Source: Gammaproteobacteria bacterium (GTDB lineage Bacteria; Pseudomonadota; Gammaproteobacteria; Methylococcales; UBA2780). From it: a DNA stretch of 5,029 nucleotides. How positions within the stretch are numbered: position 1 is the stretch's first letter; the number at the start of each line of letters is the position of its first letter. The DNA is taken from contig QNFJ01000166.1 of assembly GCA_003646305.1 (NCBI GenBank), forward strand, positions 1 to 5,029, written 5' to 3'. Of this stretch, positions 1 to 5,029 are shown piece after piece. The notes under the pieces are model-generated. The model did not search any database and was not told the DNA's origin. It was given only the letters and a program-made list of their open reading frames with translations. The position numbers and the translations under genes were made by a program.

Positions 1-1
1 G

Positions 2-55
2 ATTACGCAACTACTATATATGAAGCCAAGAATAAAATTAAAATGCATCTCATGA
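2..55 (+). CDS. 3' end of an upstream gene (probably truD), partial
   Basis: An open frame enters from the left edge and stops at TGA 53-55, encoding a tail ending ...IKLKCIS. It overlaps the surE start by 13 bases, with the stop forming ATGA with the second surE Met codon. In many gammaproteobacteria truD (tRNA pseudouridine-13 synthase) directly precedes and overlaps surE, and the segment ITQLL could align with the YATxLL stretch near the TruD C terminus. That alignment is short and from memory, so truD is an inference from synteny. A competing possibility is that the surE frame, which is also open back to base 1, is the upstream coding frame. Only about 17 residues are visible, too few for a firm identification. 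Confidence 0.4.
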   Translation: MTQLLYMKPRIKLKCIS

Positions 56-798
56 TAAGTAATGATGATGGATATACGGCAAAAGGATTAATCTGTCTTG
101 CGGATGCTCTAAAACCATTTGCAAGGATTTCCGTCGTTGCACCAGAGCGAAACCAAAGCGGAGCGAGCAACTCTTTAACTCTGGATAGCCCCTTAAGAGC
201 TCGGCAGATGAAAAATGGATTTATCCAGGTGGATGGGACACCAACGGACTGTGTCCATCTGGCGATTACCGGGCTTTTGAAAGATGAGCCTGATATGGTT
301 TTCTCAGGCATCAATCATGGTGCTAACCTTGGAGACGATGTGCTCTATTCCGGTACGGTCGCAGCGGCTACCGAAGGCCGGTTTCTTGGTCTGCCTGCCG
401 TTGCAATTTCAATGGTTTCATCTAACCCACAATATCTTGAAACAGCAGCTCATGTTGCCGTGACGTTGTTTAAAAAACTACTGAAAGAACCGCTACCTCA
501 GGACACGATTCTCAATGTAAATGTTCCCGATATCCCTTTAGATCAGATAAAGGGCTACCAGGCAACACGACTTGGGCAACGACATAAATCAGAGCCAGTT
601 ATTGAAGCTAGAGATCCGCGAGGACGTAAAATTTACTGGGTTGGCCCGCCAGGTGGTGAGCAGGATGCAGGTCCTGGAACCGATTTTTATGCAATCAATA
701 ATAAACAGGTTTCAGTCACGCCCTTGCAAATCGACTTAACACGATATGATGATGTCGAAAAGCTCAGTGCCTGGTTGCAAAAGGATGTTGACGCATAA
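43..798 (+). CDS. surE: 5'/3'-nucleotidase SurE
   Basis: SurE is a cytoplasmic, divalent-metal-dependent phosphatase that removes phosphate from nucleoside 5'- and 3'-monophosphates and is linked to stationary-phase survival. The 251-residue product matches the usual family length (about 250). The N terminus MHLMISNDDG carries the metal-binding pair Asp8-Asp9. Ser39 in PERNQSGASNS and Asn91 in SGINHGANLGDD are the expected remaining ligands, followed by the family block VLYSGTVAAATEG (about 100-112). The C-terminal half retains TRLGQR, the DPRGR...YWVGPPGG stretch, GTDF and VSVTPLQIDLT. The start at 43 places SNDDG at residues 6-10 as in relatives; ATG 52 would remove three residues. No clear Shine-Dalgarno precedes it, so coupling to the overlapping upstream gene is likely. 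The stop overlaps the pcm start by one base. Confidence 0.97.
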   Translation: MHLMISNDDGYTAKGLICLADALKPFARISVVAPERNQSGASNSLTLDSPLRARQMKNGFIQVDGTPTDCVHLAITGLLKDEPDMVFSGINHGANLGDDVLYSGTVAAATEGRFLGLPAVAISMVSSNPQYLETAAHVAVTLFKKLLKEPLPQDTILNVNVPDIPLDQIKGYQATRLGQRHKSEPVIEARDPRGRKIYWVGPPGGEQDAGPGTDFYAINNKQVSVTPLQIDLTRYDDVEKLSAWLQKDVDA

Positions 799-1457
799 TG
801 TTTGACCTTGTAGGCATTGGAATGACTTCGCGTAGAACGCGTGAGCGAATGATTGATCGGCTTAAGCAGCAGGGCATCAAGAATCCACTTGTTCTGGAGG
901 CAATGCGCGCGACACCTCGGCATATTTTTGTTGAAGAGGCTTTATCGAGTCGAGCATACGAAGATACGGCGCTTCCAATTGGTTATGGACAGACTATTTC
1001 GCAGCCCTATATTGTGGCAAAAATGACCGAGTTGTTGATAGAGAGTGGTGTGCCAGATAAGGTTCTGGAAATTGGAACTGGCTCAGGCTATCAGACGGCC
1101 ATTTTGTCACATATTGCTCCGCGCATTTTTTCTGTAGAAAGAATACTGCCACTACAGCAACAGGCAAAAGAGAGAATTCAGGCGTTGAAGATGCGCAATA
1201 TCAGCTTTAAATATAGCGACGGGGGTTGGGGCTGGCCAGAGTACGGCCCTTACAATGGGATTTTAGTGGCTGCGGCACCTGCTGAAATCCCTCATGCACT
1301 ATTGGAGCAGATGGCTGACGGGGCGGTTATGCTGATTCCTGTGGGAGGTGACCGCCTTCAGTCACTACAGAGAGTGGTGCGAAAGGGTAACGAGTTTGAG
1401 GTTGAATTGATTGAAAATGTTAGTTTCGTTCCATTTTTGTCAGGGCGTGGCCAGTAA
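798..1457 (+). CDS. pcm: protein-L-isoaspartate O-methyltransferase
   Basis: Pcm transfers a methyl group from S-adenosylmethionine to L-isoaspartyl residues that form in ageing proteins, starting their conversion back to aspartate; it acts in the cytosol. The 219-residue product has the substrate-side signature GYGQTISQPYIVAKMTELL (62-80, with the conserved Ser68), SAM motif I VLEIGTGSGYQTAIL (89-103), the VER acidic loop after it (113-115), motif II GILVAAAP (154-161) and the C-terminal FVPF. E. coli Pcm is 208 residues and begins at the position matching Met9 (MTSRRTRER), so ATG 822, preceded by a weak AGG at 812-814, is an alternative start. ATG 798 is preferred because it overlaps the surE stop (TAATG), giving coupling, and because an AAGGA lies upstream (781-785), although its 12-base spacing is long. 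A second TAATG joins its end to the next gene. Confidence 0.96.
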   Translation: MFDLVGIGMTSRRTRERMIDRLKQQGIKNPLVLEAMRATPRHIFVEEALSSRAYEDTALPIGYGQTISQPYIVAKMTELLIESGVPDKVLEIGTGSGYQTAILSHIAPRIFSVERILPLQQQAKERIQALKMRNISFKYSDGGWGWPEYGPYNGILVAAAPAEIPHALLEQMADGAVMLIPVGGDRLQSLQRVVRKGNEFEVELIENVSFVPFLSGRGQ

Positions 1458-2029
1458 TGTTTAATAAGCTTTATAGTAAGGTGCTTTCATGGTCTAGGCA
1501 CCGGCATGCAGAGTGGTATCTGGGCGGGCTGAGCTTTGCCGAGTCATCATTTTTTCCTATTCCTCCTGACGTCTTACTTGCGCCAATGTCTTTGGCTCAG
1601 CCTGAGAAGGCGGTGCGCTTCGCCTTACTGACGACGATCGCCTCCGTTCTTGGCGGAATATTTGGCTACCTGATTGGCTATTTCTTTATTGATTTGATCA
1701 TTCCCTGGCTTGAAAATAGCCATTACTGGGAGAAGTACCTGACAGCACGAGAGTGGTTTGCTGAATGGGGCTTCTGGGCGGTATTTATTGCCGGCTTCTC
1801 GCCCATTCCATATAAAGTTTTTACATTGACAGCGGGCGCGCTTTCAATGGCATTTATTCCTTTTGTGATCGCCTCCGCTATTGGGCGTGGTGCCCGTTTC
1901 TTTCTTGTTGCAATGCTGCTTTCCTGGGGTGGAGAAAGGCTGGAGAAAACGCTGCACATATACATTAACAGGATCGGTTGGGGAGTGATGATCTTGCTAG
2001 TGGCTGGAATTCTAATATATAAGCTCTGA
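1457..2029 (+). CDS. yqaA: YqaA-like DedA/VTT-family inner-membrane protein
   Basis: The 190-residue product is a polytopic inner-membrane protein of the SNARE-associated/VTT (DedA-like) superfamily. Visible hallmarks are the helix-breaking FAESSFFPIPPDVLLAPM (27-44), a glycine-rich hydrophobic stretch VLGGIFGYLIGYFFIDLII (about 64-82), then FIAGFSPIPYKVFTLTAGAL (110-129) and GRGARFFLVAMLL (143-155), and a final hydrophobic helix near the C terminus (about 172-188). The two Pro-containing segments fit the paired re-entrant helices of this fold. DedA relatives are implicated in lipid-carrier translocation and envelope homeostasis, but the substrate of this subfamily is not known to me. The gene starts within the pcm stop codon (TAATG), suggesting coupled expression; a YqaA-type gene is a known neighbour of pcm and nlpD in some gammaproteobacteria. 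The symbol reflects family name, not proven orthology to E. coli YqaA, which is shorter. Confidence 0.85.
   Translation: MFNKLYSKVLSWSRHRHAEWYLGGLSFAESSFFPIPPDVLLAPMSLAQPEKAVRFALLTTIASVLGGIFGYLIGYFFIDLIIPWLENSHYWEKYLTAREWFAEWGFWAVFIAGFSPIPYKVFTLTAGALSMAFIPFVIASAIGRGARFFLVAMLLSWGGERLEKTLHIYINRIGWGVMILLVAGILIYKL
1994..2023 (+). promoter_or_regulatory. possible sigma70 promoter for nlpD-rpoS
   Basis: TTGCTA (1994-1999, four of six matches to TTGACA) and TATAAG (2018-2023, five of six to TATAAT) are separated by 18 bases inside the last codons of the yqaA-like gene. The predicted transcript start near 2030 would give a leader of about 40 bases before the TTG at 2070. This is a visual match in an AT-rich stretch, without experimental support. 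Confidence 0.35.
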
Positions 2030-2057
2030 CTGGCCTCTGCCTTTGTTGAAGAGAAGA

Positions 2058-2065
2058 GGGGGGAG
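2058..2065 (+). promoter_or_regulatory. Shine-Dalgarno of nlpD with G6 tract
   Basis: A 21-base all-purine run (2048-2068) contains GGGGGGAG, whose GGAG (2062-2065) lies four bases before TTG 2070; the earlier AGAGG (2055-2059) lies ten bases before it. No comparable site precedes the TTG codons at 2043 and 2046, so this site decides the start. Confidence 0.6.
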
Positions 2066-2069
2066 AGAC

Positions 2070-2843
2070 TTGGATATAAGAGCATCTAATATAACCGGTT
2101 CGGCTCCAGTTCTCTGGGTCTTTCTCACGCTGAATTTTTTTTATCTGACAGGCTGCATTTCTGGCTCGGTTAGCGCACCCGTTACTCACAGAAGCTATAG
2201 CTTAAATGAGCATTCCCGTTCTTATGAAGTGAGGCGGGGAGACACGCTTTACTCGATTGCCTGGCAAACACGAAATAATATTAAAGAACTAGCCAGCTGG
2301 AATGGAATCAAGCCTCCTTACACTATATATCCGGGACAAAAAATCAGCTTTTCTAAGAAGGCTAAATACAAAAAAAAAGCACCTAAGGTTAAAAAAACAG
2401 TCCCCTACGCAAGCAAAAAAAATACAGTTCACCATAAAAATCAAAAACTTAAGAAAAACTTAAAAAAAACACTAAAGGTTCGTTGGCAATGGCCGTTAAA
2501 AGGGTCACTTGATAAGAAGTTTTCAAGTAAAGAAGGAAGAGACGGAATTGATATTACTGCAAGGAAAGATGTAATCGTCAAAGCAGCGGCGGATGGAAAG
2601 GTTGTTTATAGCGGTAGTGGATTAATTGGATACGGTAATCTACTGATTATTAAACATAACGAAGAATTCCTAAGCGCTTACGGTTTCAACAGGCGGTTGC
2701 TGGCAAAAGAGGGTGCTTTTGTCAAAGCAGGAGAGAAAATAGCCGAGGCGGGATTAATTGCTGGTCAGAGAAAATTGCATTTCGAGATTAGACGAAAAGG
2801 CAAGCCAGTCAACCCTCTGCATTATCTTCCTCCATTAAAATAA
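2070..2843 (+). CDS. nlpD: NlpD: lipoprotein, LysM and degenerate LytM (M23) domains, amidase activator
   Basis: NlpD is an outer-membrane lipoprotein that activates the periplasmic amidase AmiC to split septal peptidoglycan. From TTG 2070 the product has 257 residues (E. coli NlpD has 379): a lipoprotein signal peptide with hydrophobic core VLWVFLTLNFFYL and lipobox LTGC (Cys29), a LysM domain (about 52-94, YEVRRGDTLYSIAW to YPGQKISF), a lysine-rich linker (95-137) and a LytM domain (about 139-254) ending VNPLHYLPPLK. The HxGxD zinc motif reads RDGID (157-161), so its His is lost; the YxH position has Phe206, and HxH reads KLH (235-237). This matches the inactive, activating LytM of E. coli NlpD. 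There is no ATG anywhere in frame; TTG 2043 and 2046 are alternative starts giving 266 or 265 residues and a more basic N terminus, but without a Shine-Dalgarno. The stop lies 35 bases before rpoS. Confidence 0.93.
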   Translation: MDIRASNITGSAPVLWVFLTLNFFYLTGCISGSVSAPVTHRSYSLNEHSRSYEVRRGDTLYSIAWQTRNNIKELASWNGIKPPYTIYPGQKISFSKKAKYKKKAPKVKKTVPYASKKNTVHHKNQKLKKNLKKTLKVRWQWPLKGSLDKKFSSKEGRDGIDITARKDVIVKAAADGKVVYSGSGLIGYGNLLIIKHNEEFLSAYGFNRRLLAKEGAFVKAGEKIAEAGLIAGQRKLHFEIRRKGKPVNPLHYLPPLK

Positions 2844-2867
2844 AAGTAGCGAACTGTAATTGATTTT

Positions 2868-2872
2868 GGGAG
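2868..2872 (+). promoter_or_regulatory. Shine-Dalgarno of rpoS
   Basis: GGGAG sits six bases before the rpoS ATG at 2879 and supports that start over the in-frame ATG at 2894. GGGAGA (2868-2873) can pair, with one G-U pair, with TCTTCC at 2825-2830 in the end of nlpD, which could mask it in the mRNA. Confidence 0.75.
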
Positions 2873-2878
2873 AACGGT

Positions 2879-3853
2879 ATGTTGGTCAACGAGATGCAAG
2901 CAGAAGAATTACTAAACAAACATGATTACGGCGTTCGTCGGCGTGATCCGGGTAGTAGAAGGGCTTCCTCAGTACCCGCTAAAGAGCCAACACAGGAACA
3001 GAAAATGGCTGAAGAGGCTGGTCATGATGCGACCAGATTGTATCTTAACGAATTAGCCCGTTCTAAGTTACTGACAGCAGAGGAAGAACAAAAATATGGT
3101 CGTCTGGTTCAGCAAGGTGATGAGGCAGCACGACAGATAATGATTGAGAGCAACCTGCGTTTGGTTGTTAAAATCTCCAAAAGATATTTAAACAGAGGTT
3201 TGCCGCTTCTTGATCTGATCGAAGAGGGAAATTTGGGTTTGATCAGAGGGGTTGAGAAGTTTGACCCAGATCGGGGTTTTCGCTTTTCTACCTACGCAAC
3301 GTGGTGGATTCGCCAGACGATTGAAAGAGCAATTATGAATCAGACGAGGACGATTCGTCTTCCAATTCATATTGTTAAAGAGATGAATGTTTACCTGAAA
3401 GCTTCCAGAAGGCTGGCACAGAAACTGGATCACGAGCCGACAGCAGAAGAGATTGCCAACGATCTCGACAGGCCTGTTGAGAATGTTGTGAAAATGTTAA
3501 GACTGAATAAAGAGCGTGCTACATCGGTTGACGCGACTTATGGAAAAGATACCGACCTTTCTTTGCTTGACACAATCGTTGATGAAGGGAGCCACGAGCC
3601 TTCTGAAGCGCTGCAGGAAGATTCAATGAAAGGGAGCATTGTTGACTGGGTCGGACAGTTAAATGAAAAGCAATGTGAAGTTATTTCGCGTCGCTACGGA
3701 TTACGTGGTTATGAGATTGCCACACTTGAAAAGGTTGCTAATGAACTGGGTGTAACGCGGGAAAGAGTTCGCCAGATTCAAATGGATGGTTTAAAGCAAC
3801 TTCGAATTCTTATGGAGCAACAAGGTTACTCCATGGAAGCGATATTTCACTAG
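2879..3853 (+). CDS. rpoS: RNA polymerase sigma factor RpoS (SigmaS)
   Basis: RpoS directs RNA polymerase to stationary-phase and general stress promoters. The 324-residue product (E. coli 330) has a short variable N terminus, region 1.2 (about 49-80, DATRLYLNELARSKLLTAEEE), region 2 (about 84-165, including NLRLVVKISKRYLNRGLPLLDLIEEGN, then FRFSTYATWWIRQTI for core binding, -10 recognition and melting), region 3 (about 166-245) and region 4 (about 255-312) with the helix-turn-helix LEKVANELGVTRERVRQIQ. The rest of 2.4 reads NQTRTIRLPIHI, as in group 2 sigma factors. KEMNV (167-171) matches the E. coli element (Lys173, Glu174, Val177) bound by the adaptor RssB for ClpXP degradation. DPDRG (129-133) differs by one residue from the DPE motif used by Crl. 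It lies 35 bases after nlpD; in relatives a major rpoS promoter lies inside nlpD, but I see no convincing one within this nlpD. Confidence 0.98.
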   Translation: MLVNEMQAEELLNKHDYGVRRRDPGSRRASSVPAKEPTQEQKMAEEAGHDATRLYLNELARSKLLTAEEEQKYGRLVQQGDEAARQIMIESNLRLVVKISKRYLNRGLPLLDLIEEGNLGLIRGVEKFDPDRGFRFSTYATWWIRQTIERAIMNQTRTIRLPIHIVKEMNVYLKASRRLAQKLDHEPTAEEIANDLDRPVENVVKMLRLNKERATSVDATYGKDTDLSLLDTIVDEGSHEPSEALQEDSMKGSIVDWVGQLNEKQCEVISRRYGLRGYEIATLEKVANELGVTRERVRQIQMDGLKQLRILMEQQGYSMEAIFH

Positions 3854-3878
3854 ATTCCTCCACAAAGAAGTTATTAAT

Positions 3879-3903
3879 GAGCCCTCTTGAGGGCTCTTTT
3901 TTT
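3879..3903 (+). terminator. rho-independent terminator after rpoS
   Basis: GAGCCCT (3879-3885) and AGGGCTC (3890-3896) form a perfect seven-pair, GC-rich stem around the tetraloop CTTG, followed by seven T residues (3897-3903). It starts 26 bases after the rpoS stop and closes the transcription unit. There is no T tract on the other strand side, so it acts in the plus direction only. Confidence 0.93.
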
Positions 3904-3929
3904 GTCTGTATTTTATTGCCCTGCTTAAT

Positions 3930-3957
3930 ATGACTGATTCACCTAATCAGATATAAT
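3930..3957 (+). promoter_or_regulatory. sigma70 promoter of alaC
   Basis: A perfect TATAAT (3952-3957) is preceded, at 16 bases, by ATGACT (3930-3935, four of six matches to TTGACA). The predicted transcript start is near 3964, leaving a leader of about 77 bases. It lies directly after the rpoS terminator, as expected for an independent unit. Confidence 0.65.
3934..3950. promoter_or_regulatory. inverted repeat in the alaC promoter, candidate operator
   Basis: CTGATT (3934-3939) and AATCAG (3945-3950) are perfect inverted arms around CACCT, with further symmetric bases outside (TAT at 3929-3931, ATA at 3953-3955). The dyad fills the spacer between -35 and -10, where a bound protein would block polymerase. 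The regulator is unknown; half-site spacing does not fit FNR or CRP sites. Confidence 0.4.
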
Positions 3958-4040
3958 ACTCCGCGTATGAAGTTCCTAATTGGGTCGAAAGATAAGGAGC
4001 TTTCAATATCATCTGTAGAGACAAGAACTCAGAGCATTAA

Positions 4041-5029
4041 ATGGAAGAATTTCAACGCATTAAACGTCTCCCTCCCTATGTCTTTAATATTGTTAATGAC
4101 CTGAAGGCGCAAGCGCGTGCCAGAGGGGAAGACATTATTGACTTTGGTATGGGGAATCCAGACCAGCCAACGCCAAAGCATATTGTCGATAAGATGATTG
4201 AAGCAACACAGCGGAGCGATACGCACCGTTATTCGGTGTCAAGGGGAATTCCGCGTCTTCGTAAGGCAATCTGTAACTGGTATCAGAATCGCTACGATGT
4301 TGAACTGGATTATGATTCACAGGCGATTGTTACGATCGGTTCAAAAGAAGGTCTTGCGCATCTGGCGCTGGCGACGGTCGGGCCGGGAGATGCCGTGCTT
4401 GTCCCGAATCCGGCATACCCCATTCACCCTTATGGTTTTGTGATAGCAGGTGCCGATATTCGCCATGTTCCCATGACGCCAAATGTCGATTTCTTTGCAG
4501 AGCTTGAAAAAGCCATTACTACCTCTTGGCCGAGGCCAAAAATGCTGGTTTTAAACTTTCCTGGAAACCCGACCACAGAATGCGTGGAGTTAGAGTTTTT
4601 TGAAAAAGTCATTGAAATAGCACGTGAACATAAAATCTGGGTTGTACATGATATCGCTTACGCAGATATTGTCTTTGATGGTTATAAAGCTCCCTCTATA
4701 CTGCAGGTTCCTCGGGCAACCGAGGTCGCGGTAGAATTTTTCTCGCTATCTAAAAGCTACAATATGCCAGGTTGGCGAGTCGGTTTTATGGTTGGCAACC
4801 GTGAGTTGGTGGCGGCGCTTGCCCGGATTAAGTCATACCTTGACTACGGCATGTTTACACCCATTCAAATCGCCGCAATCACCGCGCTTGAAGGTCCTCA
4901 GGAGTGCGTGAAGGAAATTTGTGATATGTATCGTGATCGCCGTGATGTGTTGTGCGATGGTTTGAATTCGATCGGTTGGGAAGTGGAAAAACCGAAAGCA
5001 ACCATGTTTGTTTGGGCGAAAATCCCTGA
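4041..5029 (+). CDS. alaC: glutamate-pyruvate aminotransferase AlaC, 5' part
   Basis: AlaC is a cytosolic PLP-dependent fold-type I aminotransferase that makes alanine and 2-oxoglutarate from pyruvate and glutamate. 329 full codons plus two bases are present, of about 410 in E. coli AlaC, which it resembles throughout: LPPYVFNI (10-17), RGEDIIDF.MGNPD (28-41), SRGIPRLR (67-74), IVTIGSKEGLAHL (96-108), VPNPAYPIH (121-129). PLP-site residues are visible: Asn176 in NFPGNPT, Asp204 and Tyr207 in HDIAYADI, Lys238 in SLSKSYNM (Schiff base) and Arg246 in GWRVGF. The C-terminal substrate-carboxylate Arg lies beyond the window. The TGA at the very end is out of frame; reading continues ...FVWAKIP. A stop codon (TAA 4038-4040) abuts the ATG, fixing the start; the Shine-Dalgarno is weak (GAG 4032-4034, six bases away). 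It has its own promoter. In many proteobacteria alaC-like genes precede hom and thrC, not testable here. Confidence 0.95.
   Translation, partial: MEEFQRIKRLPPYVFNIVNDLKAQARARGEDIIDFGMGNPDQPTPKHIVDKMIEATQRSDTHRYSVSRGIPRLRKAICNWYQNRYDVELDYDSQAIVTIGSKEGLAHLALATVGPGDAVLVPNPAYPIHPYGFVIAGADIRHVPMTPNVDFFAELEKAITTSWPRPKMLVLNFPGNPTTECVELEFFEKVIEIAREHKIWVVHDIAYADIVFDGYKAPSILQVPRATEVAVEFFSLSKSYNMPGWRVGFMVGNRELVAALARIKSYLDYGMFTPIQIAAITALEGPQECVKEICDMYRDRRDVLCDGLNSIGWEVEKPKATMFVWAKIP

Noticed and set aside
3..314. Minus-strand frame of about 100 codons opposite surE
   Set aside because: It lies opposite the well-conserved surE coding sequence and shows no recognisable domain.
1723..2189. Two minus-strand frames opposite the yqaA-like gene and the nlpD start
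   Set aside because: They overlap each other and real genes, and the products are low-complexity, Ser/Pro-rich and unlike any family I know.
2370..2379. A-run as a programmed frameshift site in nlpD
   Set aside because: The zero frame encodes the complete LytM domain downstream, so no shift is needed, and I saw no stimulatory structure.
2614..2660. TTGGAT with TATTAA at 16 bases as an rpoS promoter inside nlpD
   Set aside because: The matches are three and four of six, no better than chance in this AT-rich stretch.
3854..4040. tRNA, small RNA or riboswitch in the rpoS-alaC gap
   Set aside because: Apart from the terminator, promoter and dyad I see no cloverleaf, second T-tract hairpin or known aptamer core.
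4198..4443. 81-codon plus-strand frame inside alaC
   Set aside because: It is a shifted reading of the conserved alaC sequence, and its Arg-rich composition is typical of an out-of-frame translation.
5027..5029. TGA at the right edge as the stop of alaC
   Set aside because: It is out of the alaC frame, whose last complete codon ends at 5027, and the family continues about 80 residues further.

Overview
The window carries a conserved gammaproteobacterial stress and stationary-phase locus on the plus strand: surE, pcm, a YqaA-type membrane protein gene, nlpD and rpoS. After a strong terminator comes a separate transcription unit with the 5' part of an alanine aminotransferase gene, alaC, cut by the right edge. 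Gene content, gene order and the close resemblance of SigmaS, SurE, Pcm and AlaC to Escherichia and Pseudomonas homologues point to a gammaproteobacterium. The moderate, slightly AT-leaning composition and the alaC neighbour of rpoS argue against Escherichia and Pseudomonas themselves; the genus cannot be named from sequence alone.

Layout: positions 1-55 hold what is probably the last codons of an upstream gene (truD by synteny) overlapping the surE start. surE (43-798), pcm (798-1457) and the yqaA-like gene (1457-2029) are joined by two TAATG one-base overlaps, so they look translationally coupled. nlpD follows (2070-2843, TTG start; its reading frame contains no ATG), with a possible promoter in the last codons of the yqaA-like gene. 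rpoS (2879-3853) has a good Shine-Dalgarno and ends at a rho-independent terminator (3879-3903). The 187-base gap to alaC holds that terminator, a credible sigma70 promoter (3930-3957) with an inverted repeat between its -35 and -10 elements, and a leader of about 77 bases. alaC runs from 4041 past the window edge.

Together the first cluster covers nucleotide salvage (SurE), repair of isomerised aspartyl residues in ageing proteins (Pcm), a DedA/VTT-type membrane protein, activation of cell-wall amidase at division (NlpD) and the general stress sigma factor (RpoS). AlaC makes alanine from pyruvate and glutamate and is separately transcribed.

I found no mobile element, CRISPR array, RNA gene or wholly new system. 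The most useful leads are the promoter and dyad before alaC, the ATG-less nlpD with a G6 tract at its ribosome binding site and a lysine-rich A-tract linker, a possible RNA pairing that masks the rpoS ribosome binding site, and the change of neighbours downstream of rpoS.
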